A stretch of DNA of 12,073 bases from Actinomycetota bacterium (GCA_012271125.1 JAAXHB010000024.1:1-12073); one strand, 5' to 3'; positions 1 through 6,444 are shown, numbered from the stretch's first letter. The notes: generated by a model not told the origin, from the sequence alone. A program made the numbers and translations.

Positions 1-56
1 CTCCAACCCCATCCCCCCCCCTGCAAATATCTCCCCTCCCCGCTACTCATAATCCC

Positions 57-75
57 AAGTCGAGCTCATCGACTT
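57..75. promoter_or_regulatory. Inverted repeat upstream of the restriction gene
   Basis: AAGTCGA (57-63) and TCGACTT (69-75) form a perfect 7-bp dyad with a 5-base spacer. It lies between a weak -10-like CATAAT (48-53) and the endonuclease start. It could be an operator or part of a leader structure. No controller-protein gene is visible in the window, so the role is unknown. Confidence 0.4.
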
Positions 76-80
76 CGATA

Positions 81-117
81 CTTTCGAGTCCTCCGGTCAC
101 ATGACCCGACTCGAAAG
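81..117 (+). promoter_or_regulatory. Nested hairpin that covers the ribosome binding site
   Basis: CTTTCGAGTC (81-90) pairs perfectly with GACTCGAAAG (108-117). Inside it GGTCA (95-99) pairs with TGACC (102-106). The right arm ends inside the likely ribosome binding site AAAGGCGG (114-121), so the folded form would hide it from ribosomes. The arms also carry GAGTC and GACTC, both GANTC sequences that a DNA methyltransferase could in principle modify. The structure is seen directly; a role in holding back endonuclease synthesis is inference. Confidence 0.45.
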
Positions 118-129
118 GCGGTAGCACTA

Positions 130-969
130 GTGAACGAAGACCTGATGAAGTTGATCAAGGACTACGCGACTCGAGAGCACGGTGAAATCAACGCTGAACT
201 CCTAGGCAAGTCCAAAGACAACCTGATTTCCATGTTGATGGATCTTCTGACCAACTACTACAACGATCTCAACTCATCAACGCTTCGAGAAGCTCTAGTC
301 GTCCTCCTAAGCGGCTACACCCTAAACACAGACAAGATTGGATATAACGGGTATAAGCAAGAGAGCTTCAACAATATCCCTCGGACAAGGTACTGCGAAG
401 CAAAACCCAAAAACGTATTATCGGCGTCCAAGGCAAAAACAAAGCCAAAGCTTGATGGCGGTGGCAACTTCACCGACTATTCATGGGCAAAGCTTGATCG
501 GCATTTTGCTGAGAACCCTGAAATGCTTGTCGCTGGATTTGTAGACGCTCGACTTGTCTATATTTTTCAATTTGACTTCAATGAACCTACGTTTGTGGAA
601 CGAATCACTGAACAGCTTGAGGCCAAGTACCCAGAGGGTGACGAGGTAGGAAAGTTTTTACGCAGCGCAAGCTTCACATTCAAGTCTTATAGCCAAGCTC
701 AGTCGTTGAAAACAAAATGCGTTGTGACCAATGAGGTGCTACAAGAGTTGTATGCCGACAAGCACATTACTGGTCCCGTGTTTAAGCACTTAGAACTTGA
801 GCTGAAGTCGGGGGGGGGGGGTGACACTCTCCAGCAGGCTGATCGTTGGAGACACGTTAGAAGAGTTGAGCAACTTACCCGACTGCGTTGTCAATGTCGG
901 TATTACGTCGCCACCATACAACAAACAGGAAAAGCACAAAGGCTGGTTGGTGAAAAATGTCATCTATGA
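130..969 (+). CDS. Probable restriction endonuclease, phase-variable 3' end
   Basis: This gene is inferred to cut DNA because it sits directly before a DNA methyltransferase. It starts at GTG 130, eight bases after AAAGGCGG. Residues 68-92 hold an Asp followed by E90-A-K92, which could be the D...ExK part of a PD-(D/E)xK nuclease site. A glycine-rich GGGNFTDYSW stretch lies at residues 110-119, followed by the strand-like AGFVDARLVYIFQF. The specific family is not recognised. The natural protein probably ends near residue 231, at the 12-G run 810-821. As sequenced, the frame goes on for about 50 residues out of frame through the methyltransferase gene, and that tail (rich in R, Q and C) is not a domain. 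With 10 or 13 G the frame would stop at the TGA of GTGA; with 11 G it would fuse to the methyltransferase. A homopolymer sequencing error is the main alternative. Codon use is less C-biased than in the genes after 3290. Confidence 0.6.
   Translation: MNEDLMKLIKDYATREHGEINAELLGKSKDNLISMLMDLLTNYYNDLNSSTLREALVVLLSGYTLNTDKIGYNGYKQESFNNIPRTRYCEAKPKNVLSASKAKTKPKLDGGGNFTDYSWAKLDRHFAENPEMLVAGFVDARLVYIFQFDFNEPTFVERITEQLEAKYPEGDEVGKFLRSASFTFKSYSQAQSLKTKCVVTNEVLQELYADKHITGPVFKHLELELKSGGGGDTLQQADRWRHVRRVEQLTRLRCQCRYYVATIQQTGKAQRLVGEKCHL
810..821 (+). repeat. Poly-G tract of 12 at the endonuclease/methyltransferase junction
   Basis: Twelve consecutive G (810-821) lie inside the first reading frame, and the last G is the first base of the methyltransferase GTG start. 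Runs this long are typical slippage sites in phase-variable restriction-modification genes of other bacteria. Length modulo 3 gives three states for the upstream protein: stop at TGA (10 or 13), in-frame fusion (11), or an out-of-frame tail (12, as here). The methyltransferase start itself is preserved at every length. Confidence 0.85.
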
Positions 970-1651
970 CAACTACAAAGATGCGGTACCCGAGTCTGAC
1001 TATCAAGAGCACCAAGTTGAAGTTCTAAATCAAATTTTTCGTGTAACAGTTCCAGGCGGTTCATTCTTCTACAACCATAAGTGCCGCTGGGAACGCGGAA
1101 AAATGTTCCACCCAATGGATTGGCTCCGCAAAACTGACTGGACAATTAGACAAGAGATCATCTGGGATCGTGTTATCGCCGCCAACATCCGCGGCTGGAG
1201 GTTTTGGCAGGTTGAAGAACGTGTGTATTGGCTCTACAAACCAATCGATAAACACCTGATAGGTCGTGAGCTTAAGTCTTCCGATGCTCGTCTAACGTCA
1301 ATCTGGCGGGGTGTTCCAGAAGGTAAGAACCCTCACCCCGCCCCATTCCCTTTGTGGTTGCCAGCACGGTGCATCATTTCAACAGCTGGCACTGCTGAGC
1401 AGGCCGTAGTGCTTGACCCGTACATGGGTAGCGGCACGACAGCTGTAGCAGCCAAGTTGCTCAATCATTCCTATGTCGGCATTGATCGAAGCTCGGACTA
1501 TTTGGAGTACGCCAAGAACAGGCTGGCGCGTGCTATGGAGGAACTCCCCAAGCTTCAAGATGAGTTGGCACTCCACAAGGTCAGCACCTCGTTCACTAAG
1601 CGCAAACAGATGGGCCGCAACGTCGGCAAACACCGTTCAACCACCCCCTAA
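821..1651 (+). CDS. Beta-class site-specific DNA methyltransferase (N4-cytosine or N6-adenine)
   Basis: This protein transfers a methyl group from S-adenosylmethionine to an amino group of a base in a target site, protecting DNA from the partner nuclease. The catalytic motif IV, TSPPYN, is near the N-terminus (SPPY at residues 30-33), and the cofactor-binding motif I, DPYMGSGTT, is near the C-terminus (residues 199-207). That order defines the beta class. SPPY is commoner in N4-cytosine enzymes, but adenine specificity is not excluded. NPHPAPFP (170-177) and GIDRSSDYLEYA (220-231) are also typical of the family. The start is GTG 821, on the last G of the poly-G run. Residues 7-29 (LIVGDTLEEL onward) form the normal family N-terminus, so nothing is missing upstream. 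The length of 276 residues is usual for a type II enzyme. Translation is probably coupled to the endonuclease through the GTGA overlap. The recognition site cannot be read from the sequence. Confidence 0.92.
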   Translation: MTLSSRLIVGDTLEELSNLPDCVVNVGITSPPYNKQEKHKGWLVKNVIYDNYKDAVPESDYQEHQVEVLNQIFRVTVPGGSFFYNHKCRWERGKMFHPMDWLRKTDWTIRQEIIWDRVIAANIRGWRFWQVEERVYWLYKPIDKHLIGRELKSSDARLTSIWRGVPEGKNPHPAPFPLWLPARCIISTAGTAEQAVVLDPYMGSGTTAVAAKLLNHSYVGIDRSSDYLEYAKNRLARAMEELPKLQDELALHKVSTSFTKRKQMGRNVGKHRSTTP

Positions 1652-1760
1652 CCCCTCACCTTCAATCCCGAGGTCTTATCCGCACCCCACCATTCCGCGA
1701 ATCCCTCCCCTTTCCTCACACCGCTTGCGGGTGCATCTCTACCCCGCCTCAACTCACCCA

Positions 1761-1776
1761 GGCGGAAGGTTCCGCC
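1761..1776 (+). terminator. Hairpin after the methyltransferase, possible terminator
   Basis: GGCGGAA (1761-1767) faces TTCCGCC (1770-1776), in practice a 6-bp stem with a 4-base loop. A pyrimidine-rich stretch follows, but not a clean T run, so intrinsic termination is uncertain. The rest of the spacer 1652-1793 is C-rich and shows no gene. Confidence 0.4.
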
Positions 1777-1793
1777 CTCCCCCTTCCCTCAAC

Positions 1794-1822
1794 TTGCACT
1801 ATAACCCTCTAACATATATAAG
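1794..1822 (+). promoter_or_regulatory. Candidate promoter for the small-gene group
   Basis: A weak -35-like TTGCAC (1794-1799) and a good -10-like TATAAG (1817-1822) are 17 bases apart. They sit in an AT-rich patch (1811-1848) that stands out from its surroundings. An alternative -10 is GATAAT (1822-1827). The first small gene begins 38 bases after the -10. Confidence 0.5.
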
Positions 1823-1859
1823 ATAATATAAGAACTCATATGATATGCCAGGAGGCAAA

Positions 1860-1991
1860 GTGTCACGCCATCACAAACACAACGATCGCATCAAACTCCA
1901 TTGGACGCCCCTACTCATACTTGCTGTGATGGCATTTGGTGTGTTCCTTGTTCTCTTCGGTGCAAGCACCCAGATATCTTGGAAGGTTTAA
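1860..1991 (+). CDS. Small single-pass membrane protein, 43 residues
   Basis: A GTG start at 1860 is preceded by a perfect AGGAGG (1850-1855) and lies just downstream of the candidate promoter. The product has a basic, His-rich N-terminus (SRHHKHNDRIK), then one hydrophobic segment (about residues 16-36, PLLILAVMAFGVFLVLFGAS), then a short tail. The predicted topology is N-terminus in the cytoplasm with one membrane helix. The family is not recognised. Small hydrophobic proteins beside restriction systems can be toxins or accessory factors, but nothing in the sequence proves this. Confidence 0.6.
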   Translation: MSRHHKHNDRIKLHWTPLLILAVMAFGVFLVLFGASTQISWKV

Positions 1992-2071
1992 CCCGTCTCA
2001 TGATCACTATCGCCGTTACTGGGTGGGGTATTTCAAAGCTAGGGAAACTGGGCAAAGGTACCGGACCACTA

Positions 2072-2095
2072 ATCTGCTAGGTTGCTAGAGCAGAT
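2072..2095 (+). promoter_or_regulatory. Leader hairpin before the 74-residue membrane protein
   Basis: ATCTGCT (2072-2078) pairs with AGCAGAT (2089-2095), and CTAG repeats inside the loop can extend the stem. The stem ends 24 bases before the ribosome binding site of the next gene. No T run follows. It could be a weak terminator for the gene before or a leader structure. Confidence 0.35.
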
Positions 2096-2129
2096 AAACC
2101 ATCAATGAAAATCATCAAAGGAGGTAATG

Positions 2130-2354
2130 ATGACCCCAATGCAAGAAAAATTAGGGCTACAGATTGAAAACCCTCGCCGGCTGAAGCTGATCGGCAGGAT
2201 TGGCACTGTTGCGGTGGCGTTGTCTGCGTTATGCATCGCAGTGATCGCTTTCGCGATTAATGACCCGTTTGTCGGTTTGCTCTATCTTGTGGCGTGCCCC
2301 ATCGCATCCGCCAAGTACTACAACTACGTCCACACCCTCGCCGCCACCCCCTAA
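2130..2354 (+). CDS. Small two-helix membrane protein of unknown function
   Basis: Two adjacent ATG codons (2127 and 2130) follow AAAGGAGG (2117-2124). The second was chosen because its spacing from the ribosome binding site is better. The product has about 74 residues. An amphipathic N-terminal stretch is followed by two hydrophobic segments, roughly residues 24-42 (TVAVALSALCIAVIAFAI) and 46-60 (VGLLYLVACPIASA), with a short loop between them. No family is recognised. It is in the same direction as the flanking small genes and may share their transcript. Confidence 0.6.
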   Translation: MTPMQEKLGLQIENPRRLKLIGRIGTVAVALSALCIAVIAFAINDPFVGLLYLVACPIASAKYYNYVHTLAATP

Positions 2355-2433
2355 CCCCCCACATCCCCAAACCCGATACCCTGAATCGCTCCATTAAAGT
2401 CTTAGTCCGTCAACTAGTGAAAGGACGCTCAAA

Positions 2434-2727
2434 GTGAACTACGAAGAAGTTATCCGTGAAGGTTCTCGTATCAAAGCGTTCGGCCTCGGCGTTGCCAGCA
2501 TCTTCGATTTCATGGGCAATTTCGGTCCTCAACCCGACATCAAGCCCAACCGCTACAAGGTTAAGTACAAGGTGCCCTCTCAAAGCAGTTGGCAACGTGC
2601 AGGAGATGATGTGGCGCGCTCATGGGAACAGGTTGGTAGCTATATGTATACGGCGATGGATCAAGTCAAACTTGAGCATCCTGAATTGGCAAAGGTAGGC
2701 CAAGTATCTGAATTGATTCGAAACTGA
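2434..2727 (+). CDS. Conserved-looking small protein of unknown function, 97 residues
   Basis: The GTG start at 2434 has AAAGGA (2420-2425) eight bases upstream. The product is soluble-looking: a helical N-terminus with FGLGVASIFDFMGNFGP (residues 16-32), a basic strand-like KPNRYKVKYKVP (37-48), and a C-terminal helix with DDVARSWEQVGSYMYTAM (58-75). The acidic-x-aromatic-VG-AM pattern of that last helix looks like a family signature, but the family cannot be named here. The gene ends nine bases before the DUF2335 gene, so the two are probably translated together and may act as a pair. Confidence 0.7.
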   Translation: MNYEEVIREGSRIKAFGLGVASIFDFMGNFGPQPDIKPNRYKVKYKVPSQSSWQRAGDDVARSWEQVGSYMYTAMDQVKLEHPELAKVGQVSELIRN

Positions 2728-2736
2728 GTTCACGCT

Positions 2737-3294
2737 ATGTCTGACGCCGACCACTCGAACATGCGGCCAGATACTAGGTTAGAGGAACAGGTTCCTATAG
2801 ATGACTCTTCAGGTGTTGATCAGTCGTCTAGCGAAGTTGGGCGGTCAGTTGAGCTTCGTGCAAGTTCTATAGCAACTTCATACTCAGGTCCTCTGCCGCC
2901 GGCTCAGCAGTTTGCTGCCTACGAAGAAACTTTGCCAGGTAGCGCTAACCGGATTCTTGTTGTCACGGAGTTAGCGGCTCAAACTGATCGCGAGGTGCAG
3001 ACTCGTGCGCTTGGTCTACAGGAACATGAATTGACCCTTAATCATGAGCAAGAAATGTCGCGGATCCGAGGGGCAAACAGGTATGTAATATCTAGTCTGT
3101 TAGTTACCGGCTTTGTGTCATTAGCTGCTATTGGTGCTGCATGTTTGTTTGCCGTTTTGGGGTACCAAGGCCCGGCTGCGATTGTAGGAATCGGGCCAGT
3201 GGTAGCCGTATTACTGAGTGCATTATTTGGGATATTGAGACGTCCACAAACTTCCACGGAAGAATTACAAGCCACCGAAGACTTAAGCACCTAG
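2737..3294 (+). CDS. DUF2335 family membrane protein
   Basis: Residues 50-74 carry the hallmark of DUF2335: SGPLPP followed by YEETLPGSANRIL. Next comes a charged helical stretch (about 75-112, rich in Q, E and R) and two membrane segments (about 118-140 and 146-167) ending in LFGILRR. The first 45 residues are acidic, Ser-rich and probably disordered. The family's biochemical function is not known. The predicted layout is a cytoplasmic N-terminal part anchored by a helical hairpin. The ATG at 2737 lacks a strong ribosome binding site, consistent with coupling to the 97-residue gene just before it. The 3' end overlaps the convergent transporter gene by a few bases. Its position after a restriction-modification pair hints at a defence-linked role, which is inference only. 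Confidence 0.85.
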   Translation: MSDADHSNMRPDTRLEEQVPIDDSSGVDQSSSEVGRSVELRASSIATSYSGPLPPAQQFAAYEETLPGSANRILVVTELAAQTDREVQTRALGLQEHELTLNHEQEMSRIRGANRYVISSLLVTGFVSLAAIGAACLFAVLGYQGPAAIVGIGPVVAVLLSALFGILRRPQTSTEELQATEDLST

Positions 3295-4211
3295 CTATGG
3301 GTGGGTCGGTAAATGTCGGGTTCGATATACATCGGCCGAGCTATCGGCACTACTTCCCGCACCGCTGCCTCAACCCGATTGATCGCCTCAGTTAATTGCT
3401 CCATGTCATAGGCAGGATCAAAAGCCACTTTCGCCCCAACCAGTAGCTCCTCTGGCCCAAAATGTTGTGTCCGCACATGAATCAACTGCTGCACTCCCTC
3501 GGTACCTTCAATCGCAGCTCGAATCGACGCCAAATGTGCCTTAGTCGCCCCCTCACCCAGCAACAAGCTCCGCATCTCCACCGCTAACACTGCGGCAATC
3601 AACCCCAGCAAGATGCCAATTGACAGCGTCCCAATCCCATCCCATACAGGCGCATCAAATATTTCAGCAATCGCCAACGCCACGGTCGCAAACACCAAAC
3701 CCGCTAGTGCCCCCAAATCCTCCAACAGCACAACCGGCAGCTCCGGCGTACGCGACCGTTTCACAAATGTCGCCCAAGACGCCTTCCCACGCACCTTGTT
3801 GGATTCAACAATTGCCGTCCCCATAGACCATGACTCCAACAAAATGCCAATACTCAGCACAGAAAACGCCCAAATCGGCGACGAAATCTCATGCGGATGT
3901 CGAATCTTGTCCAACCCCTCATAGATGGCAAACAGCGAACCAATAGAAAACAACACCAACGCCACCACAAAAGACCAGAAATAACGCTCCCGCCCATACC
4001 CAAACGGATGCTCCGGCGTGGCATCACGCTTAGCCAGCCGCCCACCCATCAACAACAACCCCTGATTGCTCGTGTCAGCAACACTATGGATCGACTCCGC
4101 CAGCAGCGAAGACGCCCCCGTAAACAAAAACGCCACAAACTTGGCAATCGAAATTCCCAAGTTCGCAAAGAAAGCCGCCAAGATCGCCTTGGTTCCGCCG
4201 CTAGCCGCCAT
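3291..4211 (-). CDS. Cation diffusion facilitator (CDF) metal transporter, ZnT9-like
   Basis: Predicted inner-membrane transporter that moves divalent metal (zinc, manganese or similar) in exchange for protons. It has 306 residues with about six membrane helices and a C-terminal cytoplasmic domain (about 222-306). H42-S-V-A-D46 in helix 2 is the classic HxxxD half of the metal site. The helix 5 counterpart reads VLLEDLGALAG (E164-D165) instead of the usual H/DxxxD, which matches the SLC30A9/ZnT9-like branch. EHPFGYGRERYFWSF (67-81) and DGIGTLSIG (191-199) are further family blocks. The start is ATG 4211, preceded on its strand by GGAGGTGA. It is divergent from the monooxygenase gene, with a 95-base gap, and convergent with the DUF2335 gene. 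Codon use shifts to C-ending codons here. The transported metal cannot be told. Confidence 0.9.
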   Translation of the reverse strand: MAASGGTKAILAAFFANLGISIAKFVAFLFTGASSLLAESIHSVADTSNQGLLLMGGRLAKRDATPEHPFGYGRERYFWSFVVALVLFSIGSLFAIYEGLDKIRHPHEISSPIWAFSVLSIGILLESWSMGTAIVESNKVRGKASWATFVKRSRTPELPVVLLEDLGALAGLVFATVALAIAEIFDAPVWDGIGTLSIGILLGLIAAVLAVEMRSLLLGEGATKAHLASIRAAIEGTEGVQQLIHVRTQHFGPEELLVGAKVAFDPAYDMEQLTEAINRVEAAVREVVPIARPMYIEPDIYRPTHS

Positions 4212-4306
4212 TACTCACCTCCATCATGAGCCCAGACCCCAAAAGCTACGCCACCATCAATCCAACGCAGCACCACCGACACGCCGAAACTGCGTAGCGT
4301 AGAGCC

Positions 4307-5458
4307 GTGCGAACCGGCATCTTCTTATTCGGCGGCGTCGAAATGCCCGACGCTGGCGCTGGCCCACCCGCAGCCACCGACCGCCGCTACAGCAACGAAG
4401 AAATGTGGCGTGCCACCGAACAAATCCTCGACATGGGCGTCCTCAGCGACCAGCTTGGCTTCGACTCCTTTTGGCTGACCGAACATCATTTCCAATACGA
4501 AGGCTACGAAGTCATCCCCAACGGCATCCTCACCGGCGCAATCCTCGCCGAGCGCACTGAAAAAATCCGCATTGGTATGGCGTTCAACATCGTCCCGCAG
4601 TGGCACCCCCTCAAACTCGCCGAAGATTTCGCCACTCTTCACAACATCTCCGGCGGCAGAGCCATCCTCGGCGTCGGCAGAGGCACCGTCCCCCGCGAAG
4701 CCGAAGTCCTTGGCAGCAAAATCGGCAGCTTCGACAACCCCGACATGGCAAACGCCGACGAGTTCAACCGCCGCCAATTCGATGAAGCCATGCAGGTCAT
4801 CCGCCTCGCCTTAGACAACGAAACTTTCTCCTTCCACGGCGACGTCTACGACTTCCCACCACCGGGCATCCCTGACCGCGGCGGCTTCGTCGAGGAACTA
4901 ACCCTCGTCCCCCGTCCCCTGTACCCCTATGAAACCTGGCAAGCAATCACCTCGCCGCCAACGCTGGAGCAGGTGCCACGCTGGGGCTGGGGCGGAGTGT
5001 TTTGGAACAACCATCATTCTTTTGTGAAACACCACTGGGAGCGTTTCGCCGAGATTTATAACGACGTTCACGGCACCGAACTATCCCAAGGCGAAAAACG
5101 CCTCCTCGTGTTATCTGTATGTATCGACGACACCTACGAAGCCGCGATCGACTCGGTGCGCAACGGCCATGACGAGTTCTGGAAGTTCCTCGGCCCTTAC
5201 GGTTGGAGCCGCGGCTACATGGGCTCCGACGGCAAGCCGTCCGCTCCCGGCCTCATCCCTACCTTGGAAGATTCCCTCGATCAGAAAACCTGGGCTGTCG
5301 GCACGCCTGAACAAGTCGCCGAAACCATCAACTTCTACAACGAACAACTCGGTGGCTTAGAAAACCTGCTGATCTTCCCGGCAATGCCCGGTGACCCCTA
5401 CTCCAAAGTCGCCGACCAACTCCACCGCCTCTCCGAACAAGTCCTCCCCCTCATCTAA
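4307..5458 (+). CDS. Luciferase-like (LLM) flavin-dependent monooxygenase
   Basis: Member of the bacterial luciferase-like superfamily, which uses reduced FMN and oxygen to oxidise an organic substrate. The 383 residues begin with the barrel strand MRTGIFLFGG. Family blocks include FDSFWLTEHHF (residues 52-62), VPQWHPLKLAED (96-107) and SGGRAILGVGRG (115-126). The C-terminal WAVGTPEQVAETI and the final LIFPAMPGDPYSKVADQL are typical. It is neither obviously SsuD nor RutA; the TEHHF motif places it in the larger luciferase-like group. The GTG start at 4307 has only a weak ribosome binding site. A flavodoxin-fold oxidoreductase starts one base after its stop and is the likely source of reduced flavin. 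The substrate is unknown; the downstream ABC importer may bring it in. Confidence 0.88.
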   Translation: MRTGIFLFGGVEMPDAGAGPPAATDRRYSNEEMWRATEQILDMGVLSDQLGFDSFWLTEHHFQYEGYEVIPNGILTGAILAERTEKIRIGMAFNIVPQWHPLKLAEDFATLHNISGGRAILGVGRGTVPREAEVLGSKIGSFDNPDMANADEFNRRQFDEAMQVIRLALDNETFSFHGDVYDFPPPGIPDRGGFVEELTLVPRPLYPYETWQAITSPPTLEQVPRWGWGGVFWNNHHSFVKHHWERFAEIYNDVHGTELSQGEKRLLVLSVCIDDTYEAAIDSVRNGHDEFWKFLGPYGWSRGYMGSDGKPSAPGLIPTLEDSLDQKTWAVGTPEQVAETINFYNEQLGGLENLLIFPAMPGDPYSKVADQLHRLSEQVLPLI

Positions 5459-5459
5459 C

Positions 5460-6038
5460 GTGCGGGTCCTGCTCCTAGACGGATACGAGCCATCTAATCC
5501 AGATCGAATCATCACCGATTTCGCTCAAAAACAACTCAGAAAACAGGGTCACGAAGTAGCCCTAATCACTTGTCAAGACTGGAATCTTGTGATGTCATCT
5601 GACGAACGGGCTGCCTATCACAGCGACCAGCCGATTATTTCCGACGACGTTCAGGACTCCGTAAATCGCTTACGACAGGCTCAAGCAATGTTGTTTTGCT
5701 ATCCAAGTCAAGCTTTCTCAGTCCCAGCCTGCGTAAAGGGTTGGCTGGAACGGGTGCTGGTGCCAGGCGTCGGCTTCGTCTTCGACGACCAGCACAAAGT
5801 CAAACCCGGCATGACCAACATCCGCCGTGTTGGTGCCCTTACCACCAGCCCCCACACACTATGGCGCCGAATACGAGCACGCGACGCCGGCAAACGTACA
5901 ACAGCTCGCACCCTGCGTCTCAGCTGTCACCGCCGCTGCTGCATCACCTTCAAAGTCCTCCCCAATAGATCTTCCACAAAGTCCTTCGACCCAGTCAAAA
6001 CCCAAGCCACCATCACACACGCCCTAAAAAAGTGGTAG
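5460..6038 (+). CDS. Flavodoxin-fold NAD(P)H oxidoreductase (NQO/MdaB-like)
   Basis: Predicted to reduce flavin or quinone with NAD(P)H, and so to feed the monooxygenase before it. The chosen start is GTG 5460, one base after the monooxygenase stop, because MRVLLLDGYEPSNPDRI is the natural first strand and loop of the fold. An upstream ATG at 5391 would add 23 low-complexity residues read from the previous gene in another frame. The block YPSQAFSVPACVKGWLERVL (residues 81-100) with the following GVGFVFDD matches the NQO-type family (flavin-binding loop and the GW-x-ERV helix). The C-terminal half contains DAGKRTTARTLRLSC, which fits relatives. The length of 192 residues is normal and no frameshift is evident. 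Tight coupling argues that the two proteins work together. Confidence 0.8.
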   Translation: MRVLLLDGYEPSNPDRIITDFAQKQLRKQGHEVALITCQDWNLVMSSDERAAYHSDQPIISDDVQDSVNRLRQAQAMLFCYPSQAFSVPACVKGWLERVLVPGVGFVFDDQHKVKPGMTNIRRVGALTTSPHTLWRRIRARDAGKRTTARTLRLSCHRRCCITFKVLPNRSSTKSFDPVKTQATITHALKKW

Positions 6039-6280
6039 AAGACGAACCCTGCGTAAGTCGGGCTAGCAGGGTTGAGTGCTCTTTGCTGTTACGTAGGGGC
6101 GAGATTGGCAAATTTATTTCGGGAACGTCGAGCCGTAGCGAGAGACTGGGTAGGTCTAATGGAAGTGCGGATAGTTGGGCTGGCAGGGTTGAAAGAGCAA
6201 GGAGAGCGTGAGTGGGATGGCAGGATTGAAGTTAGGTGGTGGTAGGGGTGAGCTTGGAAAATCTTGGTAGTAGGGGTGGT
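6039..6280. repeat. Spacer with degenerate half copies of the palindromic element
   Basis: This gene-free stretch holds three imperfect copies of the left half of the element found whole at 6281-6363. They lie at 6051-6079 (four mismatches over 29 bases), 6173-6193 (21 identical bases) and 6206-6230 (two mismatches and one missing base). Their spacing is irregular. All point the same way as the full copy. They look like decayed or partial insertions. Confidence 0.7.
6045..6073 (+). terminator. Hairpin just after the oxidoreductase gene
   Basis: AACCCTGC (6045-6052) pairs perfectly with GCAGGGTT (6066-6073) around a 13-base loop. It begins seven bases after the stop codon. The right arm belongs to a degenerate repeat copy, so the element may have supplied a terminator or an mRNA-end hairpin. 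Only a short CTTT follows, so termination is uncertain. Confidence 0.4.
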
Positions 6281-6363
6281 GCGTGAGTTGGGCTGGCAGG
6301 GTTGAATGCGCGCAACCGCGTTTAGCGTGAGCACATTCAAGCCTGATAAAGGCCAACTCACGC
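6281..6363. repeat. Palindromic intergenic element, copy 1
   Basis: An 83-bp element with perfect outer arms GCGTGAGTTGG (6281-6291) and CCAACTCACGC (6353-6363). An inner pair, CAGGGTTGAATG against CATTCAAGCCTG, has one mismatch. The centre CGCGCAACCGCG can form a small stem of its own, and the loop repeats GCGTGAG. It lies upstream of the ABC ATPase gene. It is REP/MITE-like: no transposase, intergenic, several copies in one orientation. Confidence 0.85.
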
Positions 6364-6408
6364 TGTTGGGAGTCTCGCCTAGGACTAGAAAAGGTGAAGA
6401 GTGGTAGC

Positions 6409-6444
6409 ATGAGCCGACTTGTGGCGACCCGAATGGGAGGCTAG
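6409..6444 (+). CDS. Possible 11-residue leader peptide overlapping the ATPase start
   Basis: An ATG at 6409, with AAGGTGA (6391-6397) upstream, opens a frame reading MSRLVATRMGG and stops at TAG 6442-6444. Its last base is the first base of the ATPase GTG start (TAGTG). Such an arrangement can couple translation. With only eleven codons, chance is a real alternative. Confidence 0.25.
   Translation: MSRLVATRMGG

Noticed and set aside
13..21. Run of nine C near the left edge as a second phase-variable tract
   Set aside because: It is in a pyrimidine-rich stretch with no reading frame I can support, so slippage would have no visible coding effect.
2000..2080. 26-codon frame starting MITIAVTGWG
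   Set aside because: No convincing ribosome binding site, very short, no recognisable feature. A leader peptide cannot be excluded.
5391..5459. Upstream ATG extension of the flavodoxin-fold oxidoreductase
   Set aside because: It lies inside the monooxygenase gene in another frame and yields low-complexity sequence. GTG 5460 begins at the natural first strand.
6051..6363. CRISPR-like array in the spacer
   Set aside because: Units are degenerate, spaced irregularly (about 114, 41 and 75 bases), only one is complete, and no cas gene is present.
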